This document shows, in pieces, positions 34,371 through 45,125 of a DNA stretch of 64,000 nt. The DNA is taken from the NCBI GenBank assembly GCA_963920525.1, contig OY986435.1:223436399-223500398 (forward strand), written 5' to 3'. The DNA is from Dichetophora obliterata (Eukaryota; Arthropoda; Insecta; Diptera; Sciomyzidae). The translations under genes and the position numbers were made by a program. Numbering within the stretch: position 1 is the stretch's first letter; each line of letters opens with the position of its first letter. The notes beneath the pieces are model-generated. The model saw nothing but the letters and a program-made list of their open reading frames with translations, had not been told where the DNA came from and did no database searches.

Positions 34371-35248
34371 GTCTCCAATTGGAAGATGCTACAAAATAGG
34401 CAAAGCAACAAGGCAATTTGTGTAGCTGCCGATTGTCCTGCGTGGCAATAGAATACTAGTCAAATTAGACAAATTAGCCAAATCATAATTTAATTCTAAA
34501 TAAATAAAACAAGAAAATAAAATGCATGGTCTTTTCTTCAAAAAAAAAAAAAATTAAATTAAAAGTTATTATTGGAGTTTTTGTTTTAAATCTATTTAAA
34601 ATAGTTAATAAATAATTGGATTAATTTTGTTAAAATTTAATTTTGATATTATTTGAATGGATAAAGGTAAAAATAGTAAATAACGAATCCGATAAAGGTA
34701 AGAATAATTAATAAATAATTGATTTAATTTTGTTAAAATTTAATTTTAATGTCATTTAGAAGATTGATAAATTTTCTAAAGTTTTGCCCTTTGGAGCATT
34801 TGAATCCGATCAGAAATAAAAAAGATATAGCGATTTATCTAAAACGTCTTTGCTTCAGATAGACAAAATCGCAAAAATATCATTTATATCTGACGATCAA
34901 CGAAATGCTTCCAAAACGTGAACAAAAAAATCCTAGCGTAACAAAAAAAGAAGTCCAATGCAGCAACAACAAATCAAGCAAAAAAAATGTAAACAAAGTC
35001 AGACTGCTCTACTCAGAAATCTAAAAAATATATGTATAAGCAGTGGTTTTCAGCATCATTGCTGGTCTTTTATAAATTCTAGCAACATAAACAAATCTTA
35101 AAGCAACATATACATGTTGTGCTAGCAACACAAATCCATGCAAGCGATTACTCGCTAGGTTATTTACTCGTCGGGTCTCTTGTCTTGTACGGGCAAATTT
35201 TTCATTTCGTACCGGAGCTTTCATATGCAATGTCTATAAGTATTTATA
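34371..35248 (-). repeat. Long terminal inverted repeat, right arm
   Basis: Inverse of 29895-30773. The poly-A tract near 34540 mirrors the left poly-T. Confidence 0.93.
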
Positions 35249-35614
35249 AACAGTTTCCAAGTTAAAAATAAGCGCATGAATAAAAAAATATTTTTTTTTT
35301 AAATTCATAAAAAATACAAAACGGAAATAAGTTTCAAGTCTAGTAACTTTTTCGCAAAGTCACATAACCTATGAGCAAAATGAGACAAAGATCATGAAAA
35401 TCGATGCACGCGTTTCGCTTTTAAACGCAATTGAGTAAAGGTATGAATTTCAAAAATCAGTTATAGCCACCACCCTTAAAATGAAAATTAAAATAAAAAT
35501 TAAAAAATTATAATGCAAAAAAAAAATTTATTTATAAAAACTTATTGAAAATAAAATAATATGCTATTAATACGCAATTATAATATGCATAAAAACAAAA
35601 TTTAGAACATTTTT
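35249..35614. other. No gene recognised
   Basis: AT-rich spacer between the P-like element and the DDE-like pseudogene; nothing supportable. Confidence 0.4.
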
Positions 35615-36860
35615 TCAATTATTGGCAATATCCATCCTTGTAGAAGTTGACGCTTGTGATTCTGATGCTCTTGTTTTCTTCGTAGGTTGTTCATATTCAT
35701 GGTCTGAGTCTGTATCGTCATCCGAGATACACATACTATTCAAGGGCGTGTTTCTTTCACTGTGTCCACCAATTTCAATGTCTTCATCTTCGGTGCTTTC
35801 TTCAAACTGCATAATTGTGGAACTCCACCAACAAACCTCCGCAAGCAATGCATCCAATTTTTTGCTTTCGAACCGCTTTTCAATTGGCATGGTCACCTGG
35901 TGGAACCTCTCTCCTTATTCGTCTGATTCCTGAGGTGATTGTGCCAAAAAGGTATCGAGGTGGTGGTGCAAGAAATGCAATTTCAGCGACATGGATGCAC
36001 CGATTTTTTCGAAATAATACAGCAACCTGTCCACTCGTTGCTGTATCTCTTCTCGCTGGACACGGTTCTTTCCTAGAACGCCTTCTATTACTTCTTTCAA
36101 TGCGTTCCATGCATGTTGGTGGTCGTGATGCATTGAAAGCAAATTTGTGAAAGAATCACTTTTGATCAATTTCCGAATATCAGGTCCATTGAGAATACCT
36201 GTTTTAAATACATAAGAAAAACGAACAAATTATTGGTAATGCGAATGTATAGAAATTAACAAATTTAAATATGACAATATTTAAATACAGAGTACGATAC
36301 GTACCGTTTTTAATTTTCTCATCACTGAGTTTCGGAAAGATGGATTTCAAACAGTCAAAGGCGCCGTTAACTTTTTTGACCACCTTTTCAACGAATTTCC
36401 CAGCTATTCCCAGTTTCATGTGGAGCGGTGGCAACAAAATATCATCCAGGTCCTTTATCATAGGTTCATTGCGTAATTTTAATTGTTTGTTGAGCTCGGG
36501 AGTTCTTCCTTTCCAATTTTTACATTGATATTGATTTCCTTTGCATCGTGAATCCCGATTACAAAGGAAGCAGAAGTATTTTGGATATCCGCCCTTTTCT
36601 ATAATCCCTTGTAGTATGTTGACCACCTTCAGATCGCAACAAATGTTCCATTTGTGTTCATCGTATTTGATTTTCTTTAGAATTTCGCCCAATGCTTCAT
36701 ACGTTTCCTTCATAGTTGTGCTGAATCCCAATGGAATGGATGGTTTTTTATTTTTTTTGTGCAGCAGCACAGCCTTCAAACTGGTAACTGAACCATCGAT
36801 GAAAAAACGCCAGTCGCCAGCGATATAAACCATTCCCAATGTTTCCACTAAGCCTAAATA
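35615..36860 (-). pseudogene. DDE-like repeated gene family, C-terminal half, one stop
   Basis: On the minus strand, exon 36860-36305 begins GLVETLG and has [27 protein letters not shown], a cysteine cluster (FCFLCNRDSRC) and ILLPPLHMKLG. It ends at a GTACGT donor. The intron 36304-36199 ends AAAACAG, and exon 36198-35615 resumes in phase (GPDIRKLIK), with MSLKLHFLHHHLD and SDE, stop, GERFHQ. The TAA at 35915-35917 replaces one residue of this conserved motif. The tail is acidic, Ser-rich and then basic. I know this family as an uncharacterised protein repeated in insects, hydra and fish; its conserved Asp/Asp/Glu suggest a transposase-like RNase H fold (inference). The N-terminal half is missing where gypsy sequence abuts. 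Confidence 0.75.
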
Positions 36861-37655
36861 TTTCATTTACAAAACGTTGGAAGGTTTGAGCAGTGTTGCG
36901 AAGACCGAAAGGCATTCTTATCAACTCAAATAATCCAAAAGGAGTCGTGATAGCCGTTTTGTGAACATCTTCTTCGGCCATGGGAATTTGGTGGTAAGCT
37001 CTGACTAGATCTATTTTTGAAAATATAGTTTTGTTTCTTAAATTAATGTTTAAATCATGGGTATGGGGTAGTGGATGCCGATCTGGTACTGTAACGTTAT
37101 TTAATCTCCTGTAGTCCCCACATGGTCTCCAGGCGTTAGTATCGTTCTTAGGAATTAAATGTAGAGCTGACGCTACGGCAGAAGAGGAAGGTCGGCAAAT
37201 GCTAGTTTTTACTAAATATTCAAATTCAGTCTTATCTACTTTAAATTTAAGTGGATCAAGTCTTCTTGGTTTACAAAATGACAAAATACCATTTGTTTCT
37301 ATTTTATGAACTGTTGAATGCTTAATATGCTTATTAAAATCGGGTTCAGCTGTAATGTTAGGAAATTTGTTTAAAAGAGTTGTAAATTTATTTTCAATTA
37401 CTAGTATTTTAGTGAAGAAATTCCAGAGTATCCCGATGAACCAGTGATTGTTAATTTAGTTTTATTATCAATTAATTGTTTTTTTCATATTGACTAATAT
37501 TTCGAATTTCTCTAGAAAAATTTGCACCAATTATAGGTGTTTTGATATCAGCTAAGATAAAATAAAAATCTCATCAAAACCCCAAATCTATATTGAAAAG
37601 CTTAGATCCATAAGTCTCAATTGTCAATTACTCCTGGCAGGATCGCCAATTATGT
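36850..37655 (-). pseudogene. Ty3/gypsy pol remnant (protease end and reverse transcriptase start)
   Basis: Reading leftward on the minus strand: a protease C-terminal piece (ETYGSKLFNIDLG, then shifted LADIKTPIIGANF); a linker ([25 protein letters not shown]); and the reverse transcriptase start ([70 protein letters not shown]). The frame then passes into the DDE-like gene near 36860, before the YxDD motif, so the RT is truncated. At least one frameshift lies in the protease. Just beyond, at 37628-37680, the minus strand reads TGTAGT...ACTACA followed by TAATTGGCGATCCTGCC, perhaps an eroded LTR beside a primer-binding site. Confidence 0.87.
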
Positions 37656-37857
37656 AGTGCGCCAAGTCAAACTACATATATATTTGCATTTAAAAATCAA
37701 TATAAAATTTTAATAAATGTATTTTCAGTTTTGTCTTTTTTTTATCAATCATTTTTTTCAATCAAAAACTTAAAAAACAATAAATACAATGATCAGAAAT
37801 TATTTTGAAATTGTTAGAATTAATACAAAGTAAAATGAAACAAGTATGTTCCTACAC

Positions 37858-37998
37858 CATGGTATAAGGATAGAAGTAGCTACAGCGCTGACTGTGCTCT
37901 CTTTCCATACTGCCATGTTTGTCAAATTTAGCTGTGTGGCGAATGGAAATAAAAGAAAAGAAATACAAAGTTTTGCTTCGTTTTGACATTTCCGTGAC
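37858..37998 (+). mobile_element. P-type MITE fragment, relative of 25776-25908
   Basis: CATGGTATAAGGATAGAAG opens it. GACTGTGCTCTCTTTC, TGTCAAATTTAGCTG and CTTCGTTTTGACATTTCC follow. Its right end is lost against the start of the mariner-type element. Confidence 0.5.
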
Positions 37999-38068
37999 AG
38001 AGTGATACAAGTTTAAATCATAATAAAACATAGTAATATATTTTTAATATCAATGAAACGGGCTGTAT

Positions 38069-38480
38069 TTGATAGAATATTTTATGACATTAATGTTTAA
38101 ATATGATTTCGGCCATGTGGCCGCTGCGGCTAGCGCGTACAAGGCGCAATCTGGAACACCAATTTTCACAAACTTTTCGCAGCATTTGCAGCCTTATCTC
38201 GCCGATAACTCTTCGAATGTTGATTTCCAGGTGTTCAATTGCTTGTGGTTTATCGACGTAGACAAGTGACTTTACATAACACCAAAGAAAATAATCCAAT
38301 GGGGTTAAATCACACGATCTTTCGTGAAATTATTTTTTCGTCAAAAGTTTCCTTGAGTAAATTAATTGTAGCGCCCGCTGTGTGGCATGTGGCTCCGTCC
38401 TGTTGGATCCACATATCAGCAAGATTAGAAACATGCAATAACAATAGAGTTCAGCTACTACAGCTTTTTCGCACTTTCAC
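38069..38480 (-). pseudogene. Mariner-type transposase, C-terminal part
   Basis: The minus strand has ADMWIQQDGATCHTA (second catalytic Asp) followed by INLLKETFDEKIISRK, then a small deletion and frameshift. It continues as DLTPLDYFLW (third Asp), YVKSLVYVDKP, ENWCSRL and a terminal GHMAEIIFKH with stop. The QQDGATCHTA and DLTPLDYFLW motifs are typical of the rosa/DD41D-like group. The missing WPPRSC segment means the exact D-D spacing cannot be measured here. Confidence 0.85.
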
Positions 38481-38533
38481 CGCATTAGATCATCTTAAGA
38501 ACCAGCCCAAATAACATTAAAACATCTCAATAA

Positions 38534-38852
38534 GGCCATTCACAGTTCGAATACGCTGGTCTGCCATTTGTTCGATCTGCTAATTGTTCGCCAATTTACG
38601 AAAACGTATTTTGCTTTGCTGTTGTTTTGCATACAAATGCAAATACGCAGGCACGCGTAAATACAAGCAGCCCTTGGACGTGCTCTTTGTACCTCGTATT
38701 TTTATGCTCTGTCTACAGCCGCATAATCACATACATCACAGGGTTGCACAATCTTTTTATACGACAGTCACATGGCGAGGTGCTCACAGTTTGAACAATA
38801 ACAAATGCTATAAATATAATTTGTTAAAAGTACGCTCAAACCGTGGATAACC
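38534..38852 (+). mobile_element. Harbinger-like MITE family D, copy 1
   Basis: GGCCATTCACAGTTCGAATA on the left and inverted GGTTATCCACGGTTTGAGCG on the right. It is flanked by TAA and TTA. The whole body is co-linear with 58276-58612 (GCAAATACGCAGGCACGCGT, CACATGGCGAGGTGCTCACA). It lies between the mariner C-terminus and the jockey-type element. Confidence 0.82.
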
Positions 38853-38977
38853 TTAACGATATCGATAAGAGTGGTCCAAAACAATCCAAAGTGAGAAAAA
38901 TTTACCCACCATAATATAGGTTGGGCTCAGGGACAACACAAGACATAACAACTAACCATGCGTTTACATAGATCTAA

Positions 38978-40890
38978 TCATACATTAGTTTTCAATCTAC
39001 TTTTGAGTTGACCTTTCGATAAGTTAACATCAAAAAAGCTACAGTTGTTAACAAAGGTACTCATGCGATGTAAAGGAGCAGTAGCCATATAATTTGTTCT
39101 ACTAAAAGGTAAGTAAATTAAATTGTTAGCATTTCTACTGCTTCTACGGTTAGTGTTAAAATTTATAAGAGTTAGAAGTTCTGGTGAATCGAATACACCA
39201 GTTATGAGTTGGTGTAAATAGACGATATCTGCAGACTTCCTTCTCTCATTCAAAGATTGCATTTTTAATAGTTTTAAACGATCCTCATAAGGATGAAGGT
39301 TTAAAGTGTCAGTTGCACTTAACCCCCTTAGAGCAAACCGAACAAAACGTTTTTGGATTCTCTCTATACGTTCAACATGTACATTGTAACTTGGGGACCA
39401 AACTTGACTTGCATACTCTAAGTGAGGTCGCACAATTGCATAATACAGCGTTGTAGTTGTGATCATACTATTAAATTCTTTGGCCCAGCGTTTCATAAAC
39501 CCGAGCATAGAAGATGCTTTTTTACAAATGTAATCAATATGAACGTTAAACGATAGCTTAGAATCCATGCATATACCCAGATCTTTGACAGCATCTACAC
39601 GACTTAATGCAGTATCTTTTATCTTATATTAAATTAAATTATTCCTTTTTCGCGAAAAGGTCATAGTTTGGCATTTATCTGGATTTAGAAACATATTGTT
39701 TTTAGAACGCCAAATTTCAAAGGATTTCAAATCAGACTGGAGCAGATCTGAATTGTCTTTAGCATCTATTGTTCTGTATATTTTCATGTCATCTGCATAG
39801 ATAAGTAGATGAGAGTGTTTGATGATGTGGGTTGCATCATTAATGGCTAAAATAAACAGAAGTGGACCAAGGTGGCTACCTTGAGGAACACCTGATTCAG
39901 CAATAAATTCAGCTGACAATTCGCCTCGAAATCGTATTTGATAAGATCGCTCTGTCAGATACGATTGAATCCAGCTTACAAAAAATTGTGGAAAACCCAT
40001 TAACTTTAGTTTAAATAGAATTAAGTTGTGTGGCAGTTTATCAAAAGCTTTACTAAAATCAGTGTAAATACAGTCGACCTGGTTACCTGAATAAAATGAA
40101 TTTAAGCAAAACGTTGTAAAATCGAGGAGATTAGACACAGTGGATCTGCCAGTAACAAATCCATGCTGACGAGTTGTCATGATCTTCCCACAGTGAATTT
40201 TCACACGATCATACACGAGGCGCTCAAAAAGTTTTGGAATCGACGAGAGTTTCGCGATAGGCCTGTAGTTGTTTATATCGTTCTTACAACCTTTTTTATA
40301 GATAGGACCTATAAAAGATTTTTTCCAAAAAAGTGGAAAAATACTTTCGCTAATTGATTTATTGAATAACATGGACAGTGGTTGACTTAGAACGGAACCA
40401 CATCGTGTTAACACTGCGGCAGGAATTCCGTCAGGTCCAGCATTAAAATCCTCATCGATCAATCCAATATACTTTAAAATATCCTCTGAAGTAAAGGATA
40501 TAGAATCCAACGAAACCCTGGGTGTAGAGTTCATATATTCAAAGTACTCTTCATCAGGATTAAAAGAGTCTGAACAAAATGACTCTTTAAAGAGATTGGC
40601 AAATAGACCACAAATTACGACAGGATCGTCAGTAAATCCGTCAGAGGTTTTAAATGATGAAGGGAATCCATCAGATTTTTTTTTGGTGTTTATGAAACCC
40701 CAGAATTTCTTCGGATCAGACAATATTCTCAGCTTAGTACTGTCTAAATAATTTTGATATAAGGTAGCTGAGCAATTTTCAAAGTCCAGAAACAAACGCT
40801 TGTAGATTTCTAGGTCATTCAAGTCTAAGCTACAGACATATTTTTCCCATGCCCTATTCCTGCTGTTGCGAAGAATCTTTAATTAATGCC
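38978..40890 (-). pseudogene. jockey-type non-LTR reverse transcriptase (ORF2), one in-frame stop
   Basis: One frame runs from about 40890 to 38978 on the minus strand and is broken by a single TAA near 39629-39631. The N-side has RNSRNRAWEKY. RT motifs follow: GPDGIPAAVL, FIGPIYKKG, NYRPIAKLSSIPKLFE, HGFVTGRST, DFSKAFDKLPH, GVPQGSHLGPLLF and the catalytic YADD. After the stop come LGICMDSKLSFN, LEYASQVW, RIERIQKRFVRFALR, PYEDRLKLL and RTNYMATAPLHR. The layout is that of jockey-clade ORF2 without its N-terminal endonuclease, so the copy is 5'-truncated, as is common. It is embedded in a mariner-type transposase gene on the same strand. Confidence 0.92.
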
Positions 40891-41590
40891 AGCTAACTGA
40901 GGTACGAAAAAACTTCGAACATGTTCCTATACCGTTCACCATTGACAGTAACATTCTGGCCATCATCGTTTTTGAAGACATATGGGCCAATGACTCCGCC
41001 AGCCCATAAAGCGCACCAAGCAGTAATTTTCTGTGGATGTAATGGTGTCTCGACAAAAGCTTGTGGATTCTCCTCACTCCAAATACAACAATTCTGTTTA
41101 TTTACGTACCCATTCAACCCAAAATGGGCTTCATCAGAAAATAAAATTTTCCATGGAAATTCAAAATCAATATCAATTTGTGCTTCAGCCCATTCGCCGA
41201 ATTGGAGGGGCATACGATGGTCGTTTGGCTTTAATTCCTGCACAAGTTGAATCTTGAAAGGTTTAAAGCGAAAGTTGAATCTTGAAAGGTTGTGTCCTTC
41301 CATAAAGTGGAAGGACACAACGCAAGTTGCTGAGAACGGCGACGAATTGATTGATTAGGATCATCTTCAATGCTTTCCTGTACAGCGGCTACAGATTCTT
41401 CAGTGCGCACTGTTCGGCGTCTCACGGGATGCACATTATCAGTAACAGTAAATGTGGTCCTTAAACGATCTATTGTTCTTCGAATTAGCAGCTCTGATGG
41501 ATGATTATGTACGCTATAAAATGGACGAAGTGCACGATAAGTTTGACGAACAGAACCATTATTTTGATAATGAAATGTCGAAGCAAACTA
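40883..41590 (-). pseudogene. Mariner-type transposase, N-terminal and middle part
   Basis: The minus strand reads STFHYQNNGSVRQTYRALRP then RRTVRTEESVAAVQESIEDD and RRRSQQLALCPSTLWK (helix-turn-helix region). A frameshift and short duplication follow around 41240-41320. It then continues KIQLVQELKPNDHRM, WKILFSDEAHFGLNGYVNKQ (first Asp) and NVTVNGERYRNMF before a stop at the junction with jockey sequence. The rest of the protein is at 38480-38069. Confidence 0.88.
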
Positions 41591-41665
41591 AATAAAAAGC
41601 AACTATTAGCTGTTAAATGGGTGGTCAAATAAAGCATTGATGCCAACTCAAAGTTGTATCACTCT

Positions 41666-42253
41666 ATAAAAAACACCCTTTATAAAAGTCTGTCCTACGA
41701 CAGGTCCTCCGTACACTTCCTTTTGCCGAAAGCACTATTTTCTCTTTTTAAAGCTTGATTTTTTTATACACTTGATTTTTGCAAAATACAAATGCATCAC
41801 TTTAAATAACACTTTACGTATTGAAGCAGTGTTGAAAAATTAGTTCAAGTGTAAAAGTGCAAAAAGTCGAGTTTGGTTACAATCATATTCATACACAACT
41901 TTCCAAACTGGCCTTGCAATTTTCATATACGTAGCAACTCAGATGTTGTTTTGCGGCTGATACAATTATATTTTTTGGTACAATCGACTCAAAAGAATTT
42001 CATTAAATTCGTCATAACTTTTTTATAGAAGGATGAAAAAAAAAGATGTAGATCAAAAACGTACTTTTGTAAAAATCCAATATTGTCACTGATAAGTATG
42101 AAATATATTTTCTGTGCATACTTTCAGACATTTTTGAGAACGGTATGTTTTGTAAAATTACTTTACTGTCAAAAAATAATTACAATTTGAGAAATACTGT
42201 AGACACGGAGCAGCGTGCTTGCCTTTTATATATTAAGATTATCTATTAAGATA
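41666..42253. other. No gene recognised
   Basis: AT-rich DNA between two elements; no motif or repeat boundary supported. Confidence 0.4.
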
Positions 42254-42261
42254 CTACAAAA

Positions 42262-45117
42262 CAGGCCTGTAGCCAGGGTGGGGAAAGGGGGGCAATGCTC
42301 CCCTAGCCAAATCAAATAAAAATAAGATTTGAATTTTAATAATTTTTTAACCCGCATCCATAGGAACTTTCTAGAAATGAAAAGCACTTTGGGCACCAAT
42401 TTGATGCAGATAAAAAAATAATATATAATTCATTGAAATGTTTTTAATTCTTAAAATGTTTTTATGCATTTTGAATGTTTATTAATTTTAAAATAAGAAA
42501 AACTGCAAATCTTAAATGTAGCAAAAATTTAAAGTAGCAAAAGATTTAAATCAAAACATGCATGTTTGTTCTTAATATATAAATCTGAATAAAAAATGCA
42601 ATCGACGGATGCGGGTTAATTCAATTTTTTTATTTGTTTTACTTAAAAAATGTCTTCTACATATGAGCTGTTCAGAGCACAAGTGGCGTAAGTCCATTTT
42701 TGGTAGTTTTGAGAAAATTGAACATTTAGAAAAATTCTTATAATAAATTCCAAGTATAAAGAACTCAGTTTTGCTTATAAGCTAGGTCAAAAGCATAAAT
42801 GGAGCTATCCATATCGTACAAAATAAACTAAATAGAACATAAAAATGGTGCAGAATATTGCATATTAGTAAAAAAATTTGGAATTGCGCCACTGAAAATT
42901 ATTTTAAATTTCTCGTTTCCGCTGTAGAAATCTAATAGGAGATATTTTTCAAAAACTTTTTGATGAGGAATAACAGCATTTTTACATAGAAGTTGGACAA
43001 AACTACCCACTAGCGATTATCTTCATTATTAAGGGAGATAAGAAATGAATGGACTTACGCCACTTGTCCTCTGAAAATTTTTTAAAATTCCTCCTTTCCG
43101 CTGTAAAAATGTAATGGAAAATATTTTTAAGAATTTTTTGATGAGGAATGACAGCATTTTTTCATAGAAGTTGGACAAAACTACCCATTTGCGATTATCT
43201 TTATTATTAAGGGAGATATAAAATGAATGGATTTACGCCACTTGTCCTCTGAAAATTTTTTAAAATTACCCTTTTCCACTGTAAAAATGTAATGGAAAAT
43301 ATTTTTAAGAATTTTTATATAGAAGTTGGACAAAATCATCCCTTAGCGATTATCTTCATTATAAAGGGAGTTTTGATATATACCTTTTCGAAAATTTACC
43401 ATTGCTCCAAATAACGACAACGATAACGATGAAAACTTATATTTGTAAAGATTTTTTATTACATTTTTTAATATTTTAATAAATATTACATATTATTACA
43501 TTCCTACTTGTGTTTAATTTCAGCTGTTTAATAAGACTTTAACTTTAATAAGAATAAATGCATTCTGGCCTCCTCAATTATTCAGAAAATCACAAAGGGA
43601 TGTTTTAATCGCACTTCTGAAACTAAATTCTGTCAATCCTTACCAAAAAATCCTTAAAAATATAGTCCATTAAATTTTTACAGTGGAAAAGCGTAATTTT
43701 AAAAAATGTTCAGAGGACAAGTGGCGTAAGTCCATTCATTTTATATCTCCCTTAATAATAAAGATAATCGCTAATGGGTAGTTTTGTCCAACTTCTATGA
43801 AAAAATGCTGTCATTCCTCATCAAAAAATTCTTAAAAATATTTTCCATTACATTTTTACAGCGGAAAGGAGGAATTTTAAAAAATTTTCAGAGGACAAGT
43901 GGCGTAAGTCCATTCATTTTATATCTCCCTTAATAATGGAGATAATCGCTAATGGGTAGTTTTGTCCAACTTCTATGAAAAAATGCTGTCATTCCTCATT
44001 AAAAAATTCCTAAAAATATTTTCCATTACATTTTTACAGCGGAAAAGAGAAATTTTTAAAAATTTCCAAAGGACATTAATTTTATATCTCCCTTAATAAT
44101 GGAGATAATCGCTTATGGGTAGTTTTGTCCAACTTCTATGTAAAAATGCTGTCATTCCTCATCAAAAAATTCCTAAAAATTATTTCCATTACATTTTCAC
44201 AGCGGAAAAGATAAATTTTTAAAAATTTTCAGAGGACAAGTGGCGTAAGTCCATTCATTTTATATCTCCCTTAATAATGCAAATAATCGCTAAGGGGTGG
44301 TTTTGTCTAACTTCTAGGTAAAAATGCTGCCATTCGTCATCAAAAAGTTTTTGAAAAATATCTCCTATTAGATTTCTACAGCGGAAACGAGAATTTTAAA
44401 ATAATTTTCAGTGGCGCAATTCCAAATGTTTTTACTAATATGCAATATCGTTTTCGTGTATTATTTAGTTTATTTTTTACGATATGAATAGCTCCAATTA
44501 TGCTCTTGACCAAGCTTATAAGCAAAACTGAGTTCTTCATACTTAGAATTATTTAAGAATTTTTCTAAACGTTCAATTTTCTCAAAACTACCAAAAATGG
44601 ACTTACGCCACTTGTGCTCTGAAAATTAATGGTATTTGTCAGAGCAATAACAAAGTATTGCATTTTGTTCAGAGATTACGTAAGCTAGGAGTTTCTAGCC
44701 CGTACTCATAAATAGGTTACATTTTCCTCTTCACTTCTACGTACTTAACTCAATTTCCCTAAAAAATGGACTTACGCCACTTGTGCTCTGAACAGCTCAT
44801 ATGTTAGCCCATTTCGCTACTCTTTCTTATATTTTAGCCACTTTAAATAAATGTTGTATTTTTACCCTCATTTTATTACAAAGTCCTGAATTAATTTTTA
44901 TATTATTTTTTATGTATTAATCTCAAGTATAAAAAGATGGTATGATACATAGATATGTATATATTATAAAATTAAATGTTTTTTAATAAATATGAGTAAT
45001 GTATTCATTTCACACGTTAAAAATTTTTTTTTTATTTAAATGAAAAAATAAAAAAAAAACCCCCCCCCCAAGATTCATGCCTGCCCCCTCTGTCTTCTTG
45101 GTCTGGCTACAGGCCTA
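42262..45117. mobile_element. 2.9-kb hAT-type non-autonomous element, exact 8-bp TSD
   Basis: CAGGCCTGTAGCCAG at the left and, inverted, TAGGCCTGTAGCCAG at the right. CTACAAAA occurs on both sides (42254-42261, 45118-45125). No transposase. G-rich and C-rich tracts (GGGGAAAGGGGGGCA, and a C-run at 45060-45069) lie just inside the ends. The interior is dominated by the palindromic array at 42662-44806. Confidence 0.88.
42662..44806. repeat. Palindromic array of ~180-bp units, nested in the hAT element
   Basis: The outer ends are TATGAGCTGTTCAGAGCACA and its inverse. The arms carry units of about 180 bp (a GGAAAATATTTTTAAGAA block, GAGGAATGACAGCATTTTT, GAAGTTGGACAAAACTACCC, AAGGGAGATA). They are arranged head-to-head around about 43500-43690. 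AAGTGGCGTAAGTCC or its inverse occurs eight times: 42681, 43051, 43229 (one change), 43719, 43897, 44238, 44599 and 44767. No gene. Confidence 0.85.
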
Positions 45118-45125
45118 CTACAAAA

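Larger units (their letters stand above)
29895..35248 (+). mobile_element. P-superfamily element with ~880-bp terminal inverted repeats
   Basis: The left arm 29895-30773 returns as the reverse complement at 34371-35248. The arms start at TATAAATACTTATAG and end inside at TTCCAATTGGAGAC. In the 210-bp segment I compared by translation there is a single residue difference. Between them is a THAP/P-element-like transposase gene (31333-33633). No 8-bp TSD was found, so the true ends may lie slightly outside. TIRs this long are unusual for P elements. The matching 69-codon frames in the arms (29913-30122, 35021-35230) are mirror copies, not genes. Confidence 0.8.
37999..41665 (-). mobile_element. 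Tc1/mariner-type element split by later insertions
   Basis: AGAGTGATACAAGTTT at the left and, inverted, AGAGTGATACAACTTT at the right mark probable TIRs. The transposase reads on the minus strand in two separate parts (41590-40883 and 38480-38069). The intervening 2.4 kb holds a jockey-type retrotransposon and a MITE. Confidence 0.7.

Noticed and set aside
29887..35256. 8-bp TSD for the THAP/P-like element
   Set aside because: GCAGAGAC and AACAGTTT differ; arm similarity may continue weakly outward, so ends remain uncertain.
35815..36150. Plus-strand frames opposite the DDE-like gene
   Set aside because: They are antisense shadows of a gene whose minus-strand motifs are clear.
36850..37655. 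Endogenous retrovirus with envelope gene
   Set aside because: Only protease-end and RT-start sequence is present; no envelope-like frame was found, so it is treated as a gypsy retrotransposon remnant.
42662..44806. CRISPR-like array, because of a regularly repeated motif
   Set aside because: Units of about 180 bp are homologous throughout and occur in both orientations in an AT-rich eukaryotic transposon; there are no unique spacers.
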